Positions 1 through 6,383 of a stretch of 6,383 nucleotides of DNA are shown piece by piece. The notes beneath the pieces are model-generated. The model was not told the origin of the DNA. It was given only the letters and a program-made list of their open reading frames with translations, and made no database searches. Made by a program: the position numbers and the translations under genes. This DNA comes from an uncultured Lachnospiraceae bacterium (lineage in GTDB: Bacteria > Bacillota > Clostridia > Lachnospirales > Lachnospiraceae): assembly GCA_900555195.1 (NCBI GenBank), contig USKC01000186.1, positions 1 through 6,383 of the forward strand, written 5' to 3'. Each line of letters opens with the position of its first letter. The stretch's first letter is position 1.

Positions 1-56
1 CTGCATTCTTTTTCCGCAAACCTGTGAGAAAATTGTGCTGTTTCTTGGCCTTGCAC

Positions 57-95
57 GCGGGAAGTTCACCCGCTTCCAGATTTTCTTTCCATATC
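57..95 (+). terminator. Weak hairpin upstream of feoA, possible terminator of an upstream gene
   Basis: GCGGG (57-61) can pair with CCCGC (69-73) around a 7-nt loop, and a pyrimidine-rich stretch containing TTTTC follows from about 74 to 90. This could end a + strand transcript coming from outside the window. The stem is only 5 bp and the T-run is interrupted, so the call is weak. An alternative pairing, GGAAG (60-64) with CTTCC (73-77), competes with it. Confidence 0.22.
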
Positions 96-105
96 CGTAA
101 CCTCT

Positions 106-134
106 TTGGGTTTCACGCATATCTTTTCTATATC
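106..134 (+). promoter_or_regulatory. Candidate promoter of the feoAB operon
   Basis: TTGGGT (106-111) and TATATC (129-134) are separated by 17 bp and resemble a sigma-A -35/-10 pair. The match is partial: the first three bases of the -35, and four of six in the -10. It would start transcription near 141, giving a leader of about 55 nt before feoA. A small inverted repeat, GGAGT-ATTGC-ACTCC (135-149), would overlap the start site and could be an operator. I see no good match to a Fur box or a DtxR-type site here, so iron regulation cannot be shown from the sequence. Confidence 0.25.
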
Positions 135-179
135 GGAGTATTGCACTCCTTCTTCTATAAAACACGCATCTTTCATTTT

Positions 180-186
180 GGGGAGG
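180..186 (+). promoter_or_regulatory. feoA ribosome binding site
   Basis: GGGGAGG lies 8 nt before the ATG at 195. It decides the feoA start: the open frame extends upstream to 24, but that extension has no comparable site and encodes a stretch unlike FeoA. The ATG at 190 is in another frame. Confidence 0.85.
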
Positions 187-194
187 AAAATGCC

Positions 195-452
195 ATGCCT
201 GACACCACTACGCTCGCCAGACTAAAACCTGGCTTCTCCGCCGTCATTCTGGAATTGACCGCCGCAGAACCCCTGCGCCGGCAGCTTCAGGAAGCCGGCT
301 TCACGGCTGGAACAAAGGTCAGCTGTCTCCTGAGGAGCCCCCTGCAGGATCCCACCGCTTATCTGGTGCGCGGCGGGGCCATCGCCCTGCGCAGGGAGGA
401 TGCTGATACAATCATCTTGTCCGAACCTTATAAGGAGGGAACACATGAATAG
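195..452 (+). CDS. feoA: FeoA family protein, small cytoplasmic partner of the FeoB iron transporter
   Basis: This 85-residue protein is a single FeoA (SH3-like) domain. FeoA proteins are small cytosolic factors needed for full Fe(II) uptake through FeoB; their exact mechanism (GTPase modulation or complex assembly) is not settled. The family pattern is visible: an opening segment LARLKPGFSAVI (about 7-18), a central helix followed by an AGFTAGTKV turn (34-42), and the closing strand pattern GGAIALRREDADTIIL (60-75), which matches the usual G..iaLR..eA..I ending. The length is typical (75-90 aa). The start at 195 follows a strong Shine-Dalgarno sequence, and the domain begins immediately after it. 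The last codons overlap the start of feoB by 8 nt, and the feoB ribosome binding site lies inside feoA, so the two are very likely co-transcribed and translationally coupled. The family call rests on both the domain pattern and the feoB neighbour. Confidence 0.93.
   Translation: MPDTTTLARLKPGFSAVILELTAAEPLRRQLQEAGFTAGTKVSCLLRSPLQDPTAYLVRGGAIALRREDADTIILSEPYKEGTHE
432..439 (+). promoter_or_regulatory. feoB ribosome binding site inside the feoA coding end
   Basis: AAGGAGGG lies 5 nt before the ATG at 445 and within the last codons of feoA. It fixes the feoB start at 445 rather than at the in-frame ATG at 400, which lies deep in feoA and lacks such a site. The arrangement suggests translational coupling. 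Confidence 0.88.
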
Positions 453-2571
453 TCCCCTCTCCGCTGCCCCACTTCCAACCATCATTCTGGCAGGAAATCC
501 AAATGTGGGAAAAAGCACGATTTTCAACGCGCTTACAGGTATGCGCCAGCATACCGGAAACTGGGCCGGCAAGACCGTGGAATGCGCAGAAGGCATCTGC
601 CGGCTCTCTAAAAAGACTTTTCGGCTGGTGGACATTCCCGGCTGCTATTCCCTCTTCTCCAATACCGCAGAGGAAGCTGCGGCAAGCGAATATCTTCGCC
701 TCCATAAGCCGGATGCAGTCATCATTGTCTGCGATGCCACCCGTCTGGAACGCACGCTTCCTCTCGCACTCCAGATTCTGGAATCAGGGCTTCCTTCCAT
801 TCTCTGCATCAATCTGATGGACGAAGCGAAAAAGAAAGGAATCCATCTGGATCTGCAGCAGCTTTCCGAAAGGCTGCAGATTCCGGTCGTAGCTTCCTTT
901 GCCCGGACACGCGGCGGGCTTTCCTCCCTCATCCGCACGCTGCAGACATTCCCTGCCCTATCCGGTCAGCCTGAAAAGGAAGCGGAGACACCACACCTGA
1001 CATACCGTATTCCCTATCCGGAATATCTGGAAGAGACCCTGTCCCTTCTCATATCCACCCTGTCGCTTTCTCGTCAAAACAAAATTGGCTTCCCAAGCTC
1101 GCGCTGGAGAGGAATTGAATGGCTGTCTTGCGTGGAGCCAAAAAAAGATAGGCCCGAAATATGCGAGGTAAAAACCAGCCTTGCAGGGGACATCCCCCTT
1201 CCGGCGCGTTCAGAATGCGACGCCCTGCTCTCCAGACGCAGGATCACCAGCCAACAGCTTCGGGATGACTTGGCTGCCGCCCCCATCCGGGAAGCAGAAC
1301 GGCTCTGCCGGAATGTGATTGCCTATGGCAAAGACACCGGCCTGTCCGATCGCCGTCTGGATCAGCTTTTCACAGGAAAGTATACCGCCTTTCCCATCAT
1401 GTTTCTTCTGCTGTTCCTTCTGCTGTGGCTTACGATCAGCGGCGCCAACTATCCTTCCGCCCTTCTTTCCTCCCTGCTCTTTTCTATAGAAGCAAAACTG
1501 AAATCCCTTTTTGCCGGCCTGCATGTCCCGGCGCTGTTTTCCTCTCTCCTTCTGGACGGCGCATATCATGTGACCGCCTGGGTAGTCTCCGTCATGCTGC
1601 CTCCCATGGCTTTGTTCTTTCCTCTGTTCACGCTGCTGGAGGATTCAGGATACCTGCCCAGGATCGCCTTCAACCTGGATCGCTGTTTCAAAGGCTGCGC
1701 TTCCTGCGGGAAACAAGCGCTGACAATGGCCATGGGGTTTGGATGCAACGCTGTCGGTGTTACGGGCTGCCGCATTATCCATTCCAAAAGAGAACGGCTC
1801 ACCGCCATTCTTACCAACAGTTTTGTTCCCTGCAACGGACGTTTTCCCACTCTTCTTTCTCTCATCACGCTTTTCCTGGTCCAGGAAGACGGCGGGCTGT
1901 GGCATACAATGCAATCCGCTTTTCTTCTCCTGTGCGTCCTGCTGCTGGGCGTATGCATGACCTTTGCCGCATCCAGGCTTCTTACCGCTACCATACTAAA
2001 AGGTCTTCCCTCCGCCGTCGTACTGGAGTTGCCCGCTTACCGCAAACCGCAGATCCTCAAAACACTGGCAAGAAGCCTGCTGGACCGCACCGCCAAAGTG
2101 CTCTGCCGCGCTGTTCTGACTGCCGTTCCTGCCGGGCTGCTGATCTGGCTTCTGGCCAACCTGCCTGGAGCATACAACGCCTCCCTTCTCTCCTGTCTCA
2201 CTCGCTTTTTGGATCCGCTGGGCAGACTGCTTGGAATGGATGGAACGATTCTGACCGGATTTCTGCTCGGCCTGCCCGCCAATGAGATCGTTCTTCCCAT
2301 CATCATCATGGCTTATACCGCACAGGGAAATCTGAGTGAACTGTCCGGCCCCCAACTGTACCTTCTCCTTTCCTCCAACGGCTGGACACAGACCACCGCC
2401 ATCTGCACCATCCTGTTTTCTCTGCTGCATTGGCCCTGCGCCACCACAATTCTGACCATCCGCCGAGAAACGGGAAGCCTGAAATGGACACTGCTCTCCA
2501 TCCTCCTCCCCACCGCCTGCGGTATGCTGCTCTGCTTCCTGGCCAGGCTGATTCTGGGCTGCTTGGCATAA
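445..2571 (+). CDS. feoB: FeoB ferrous iron transporter (membrane GTPase)
   Basis: FeoB imports Fe(II) across the cytoplasmic membrane, using an N-terminal G-protein domain fused to a polytopic membrane domain. The 708 residues fit the 660-780 range of the family. GTPase motifs are intact: G1 GNPNVGKS (17-24), G2 threonine in AGKTVE (T44), G3 DIPG (63-66), G4 NLMD (123-126) and a G5-like SFARTRGG (151-158). Asn20 sits where K+-activated FeoB GTPases carry their potassium-binding Asn. Residues about 170-300 form the helical linker; 205-260 look poorly conserved. Hydrophobic segments start near 313 and continue to the C-terminus (about 313-335, 371-400, 459-479, 489-512, 554-574, 601-625, 650-670, 680-705). 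Membrane signatures include GFGCN (431-435), FVPCNGRFP (460-468), PANEIVLPI (611-619) and HWPC (662-665); Cys434, Cys463 and Cys665 are at positions usually conserved. The gate segments read NAVGVTGCRII and PANEIVLPI rather than the NVPAIMATR type of enterobacterial FeoB, pointing to a divergent subgroup. No feoC follows. Confidence 0.96.
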   Translation: MNSPLSAAPLPTIILAGNPNVGKSTIFNALTGMRQHTGNWAGKTVECAEGICRLSKKTFRLVDIPGCYSLFSNTAEEAAASEYLRLHKPDAVIIVCDATRLERTLPLALQILESGLPSILCINLMDEAKKKGIHLDLQQLSERLQIPVVASFARTRGGLSSLIRTLQTFPALSGQPEKEAETPHLTYRIPYPEYLEETLSLLISTLSLSRQNKIGFPSSRWRGIEWLSCVEPKKDRPEICEVKTSLAGDIPLPARSECDALLSRRRITSQQLRDDLAAAPIREAERLCRNVIAYGKDTGLSDRRLDQLFTGKYTAFPIMFLLLFLLLWLTISGANYPSALLSSLLFSIEAKLKSLFAGLHVPALFSSLLLDGAYHVTAWVVSVMLPPMALFFPLFTLLEDSGYLPRIAFNLDRCFKGCASCGKQALTMAMGFGCNAVGVTGCRIIHSKRERLTAILTNSFVPCNGRFPTLLSLITLFLVQEDGGLWHTMQSAFLLLCVLLLGVCMTFAASRLLTATILKGLPSAVVLELPAYRKPQILKTLARSLLDRTAKVLCRAVLTAVPAGLLIWLLANLPGAYNASLLSCLTRFLDPLGRLLGMDGTILTGFLLGLPANEIVLPIIIMAYTAQGNLSELSGPQLYLLLSSNGWTQTTAICTILFSLLHWPCATTILTIRRETGSLKWTLLSILLPTACGMLLCFLARLILGCLA

Positions 2572-2572
2572 C

Positions 2573-2599
2573 AGCCCCGGCCTCATTGCTACAGGGGCT
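2573..2599 (+). other. Hairpin immediately after feoB
   Basis: AGCCCC (2573-2578) pairs with GGGGCT (2594-2599) across a 15-nt loop, starting 2 nt after the feoB stop codon. No T-run follows (TCCTCGC instead), so it is not a standard Rho-independent terminator. It could protect the 3' end of the mRNA or be chance. Confidence 0.25.
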
Positions 2600-2629
2600 T
2601 CCTCGCTTTATCACCTGTCTGCGTATATT

Positions 2630-2670
2630 CGCCCTCTGCCGCACAGGCCGGGCGAACTGGGCATTTTATT
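2630..2670 (+). terminator. Weak candidate terminator of feoAB
   Basis: CGCCC (2630-2634) pairs with GGGCG (2650-2654), with an inner GCC (2638-2640)/GGC (2646-2648) stem and a GCACA loop. A short T-rich stretch, ATTTTATT, begins only about 9 nt after the stem. The position suits termination of the feo operon, but the gap between stem and T-run is longer than in good terminators. No better + strand terminator was seen in the intergenic region. Confidence 0.3.
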
Positions 2671-2844
2671 CAAAAAAAGCAAAAAAATTCTTAAGTTTTT
2701 AAAAAGGTTTTCGGTGTTTTTTTATTTTTTCTTATGAATCCGTACATATTCTTGTCACATTTTTCAGGTATGATAAATGCAGGTTGAAGGAAATACGGAA
2801 TTGTACCGGTCAGATCAAATGCGTTGCAGTTCTGCTTATAAAAC

Positions 2845-2885
2845 TTCATACAACAAAGAGGAGGCCTCGTTTGAAACGAGGCCTT
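2845..2885 (-). terminator. Rho-independent terminator of lacZ
   Basis: AGGCCTCGTTT (2862-2872) and AAACGAGGCCT (2874-2884) form a perfect inverted repeat; realistically this is an 8-bp GC-rich stem with a 7-nt TTTGAAA loop. Read on the - strand, the stem is followed by CCTCTTTGTTGT, a moderately T-rich tail. It starts about 50 nt beyond the lacZ stop codon. In the + direction the hairpin is followed by TCCGCTATTG, which has no T-run, so termination of lacZ is the better reading. Confidence 0.62.
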
Positions 2886-2935
2886 CCGCTATTGTAAAGA
2901 TCTTCAAATATTTTTCTTTGCATCTTCTGCAGGAA

Positions 2936-6087
<3,152 letters not shown>

Positions 6088-6257
6088 GAGCGGACTTCAT
6101 TTTCTTTCTTCCGGCCCCCAATCACGCCGGGCCGCAGGCAGCCGTCCATTTCCCGCCCACGCATCTGAACCTTTCCGGCTCCTGCGTGTCCCTGACGCCC
6201 CCGGGCCTGCCGGGCGGCCATCTGAGCGGGAACGGATTCCTTTTGCCGCAGGCCGTT

Positions 6258-6383
6258 TCAAAAATCGGCTGTTTCCAGGCTTTCGCATCCGCACAGTTCT
6301 CCCGCCTGGCGGCTAAACTCCGCCCTGTCGGGCGTCAGACAACGCCGCCAGGGCGTGCGGAAGAATGCCCCTTTCACAAACAT
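6258..6383 (-). other. Open frame of 41 codons at the window edge, coding status unclear
   Basis: On the - strand an open frame runs from the window edge, where the last three bases read as ATG, to a TGA at 6258-6260. It would encode MFVKGAFFRTPWRRCLTPDR and 21 further residues ending in ETADF. The true start could be outside the window, in which case this is the C-terminal end of a longer protein. I do not recognise the peptide. It overlaps the nested inverted repeat, and no downstream terminator is visible, so non-coding DNA is at least as likely. Confidence 0.18.
6303..6355. repeat. Nested inverted repeat
   Basis: CGCCTGGCGGC (6303-6313) pairs with GCCGCCAGGGCG (6344-6355), giving 11 bp with one bulged base. 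Inside it CGCCC (6321-6325) pairs with GGGCG (6330-6334) around a TGTC loop. The result is a stem carrying an internal hairpin. There is no adjoining T-run, so it is not a simple terminator on either strand. Confidence 0.5.

Larger units (their letters stand above)
2572..2935. other. Intergenic region between convergent feoB and lacZ
   Basis: This 364-bp stretch has no credible gene. Its first 90 bases are GC-rich with two weak hairpins. Bases 2661-2760 are about 23% GC by direct count, with runs of A (2672-2678, 2681-2687) and of T (2717-2723, 2725-2730). A promoter-like patch follows at 2752-2776 (TTGTCA, then TATGATAAA), but its elements are too close together for a standard sigma-A promoter. 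The strong hairpin at 2862-2884 sits near the lacZ end. An open frame starting with the ATG at 2777 continues into the antisense strand of lacZ; it has no ribosome binding site and resembles nothing known. Confidence 0.6.
6100..6383. other. GC-rich, hairpin-dense stretch without a recognised gene
   Basis: Bases 6121-6360 are about 67% GC by direct count, clearly above feoB and lacZ. Several short inverted repeats are packed in: CGGCCC (6112-6117)/GGGCCG (6129-6134), CGCCC (6196-6200)/GGGCG (6212-6216), CGCCC (6321-6325)/GGGCG (6330-6334), and an outer pair at 6303-6313/6344-6355 that encloses the last one. GCCGCAGGC occurs twice in direct orientation (6131-6139 and 6245-6253). Short open frames on both strands are rich in Arg, Gly and Pro, as expected for non-coding GC-rich DNA. 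It may be a dispersed intergenic repeat, a structured RNA or decayed coding sequence; the window does not decide between these. Confidence 0.45.

Noticed and set aside
24..194. 57-residue N-terminal extension of feoA
   Set aside because: The extension is unlike FeoA, and the ATG at 195 has a strong Shine-Dalgarno sequence with proper spacing, directly ahead of the conserved domain.
400..444. 15-residue N-terminal extension of feoB
   Set aside because: The ATG at 400 lies within feoA without a ribosome binding site, while AAGGAGGG precedes the ATG at 445 at normal spacing.
1425..2285. 286-codon open frame on the + strand inside feoB in another frame
   Set aside because: It lies wholly inside feoB, which has intact family motifs through this region. 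The alternative translation is Arg/Ser/Pro-rich and unrecognisable.
2752..2777. Standard sigma-A promoter on the + strand between feoB and lacZ
   Set aside because: TTGTCA and TATGAT are only 11 bp apart, and shifting to GATAAA gives 14 bp, so neither matches a normal 16-18 bp spacer. It is kept only as part of a speculative finding.
6097..6294. 65-codon open frame on the - strand upstream of lacZ
   Set aside because: Its translation is dominated by Arg, Gly, Pro and Ala, it has no ribosome binding site, and it overlaps several inverted repeats. It looks like a by-product of GC-rich non-coding sequence.

Overview
The window holds three confidently recognisable genes in a convergent layout. 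A two-gene ferrous iron uptake operon (feoA-feoB) lies on the + strand at 195-2571. A large glycoside hydrolase family 2 beta-galactosidase (lacZ) lies on the - strand at 2936-6016. The overall GC content looks to be in the low-to-mid 50s percent. The genes have strong GGAGG-type ribosome binding sites, and both FeoB (motif variants NAVGVTGCRII and PANEIVLPI) and LacZ have a Firmicutes look. Together these suggest a Clostridia host, most plausibly a gut Lachnospiraceae-like bacterium. This taxonomic call is inference from style, not from a marker gene.

Layout. Positions 1-194 are a leader with a weak hairpin, a weak promoter candidate and a small inverted repeat ahead of feoA. feoA (85 aa) and feoB (708 aa) overlap by 8 nt and are probably translationally coupled. 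Positions 2572-2935 are the convergent intergenic region. It starts GC-rich with weak hairpins just after feoB, then becomes very AT-rich (about 23% GC over 2661-2760), and ends with a strong hairpin at 2862-2884 that best fits the terminator of lacZ. lacZ fills 2936-6016, with a clear Shine-Dalgarno sequence and a promoter candidate at 6059-6087. The spacer of that promoter carries a perfect 16-bp palindrome. Positions 6100-6383 are a GC-rich (about 67%) stretch full of short inverted repeats. It holds no recognisable gene, only a 41-codon open frame that may run off the window edge.

Function. FeoA and FeoB form the core of the Feo system, which takes up Fe(II) under anoxic or reducing conditions. 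LacZ hydrolyses lactose or other beta-galactosides in the cytoplasm. Nothing links the two functionally; they appear to be simple neighbours. No lactose permease, regulator, mobile element, CRISPR array, tRNA or rRNA was seen. I found no convincing new multi-gene system here. The items most worth a second look are non-coding: the palindrome in the lacZ promoter, the structured GC-rich block at the right edge, and the AT-rich promoter-like segment between feoB and lacZ.
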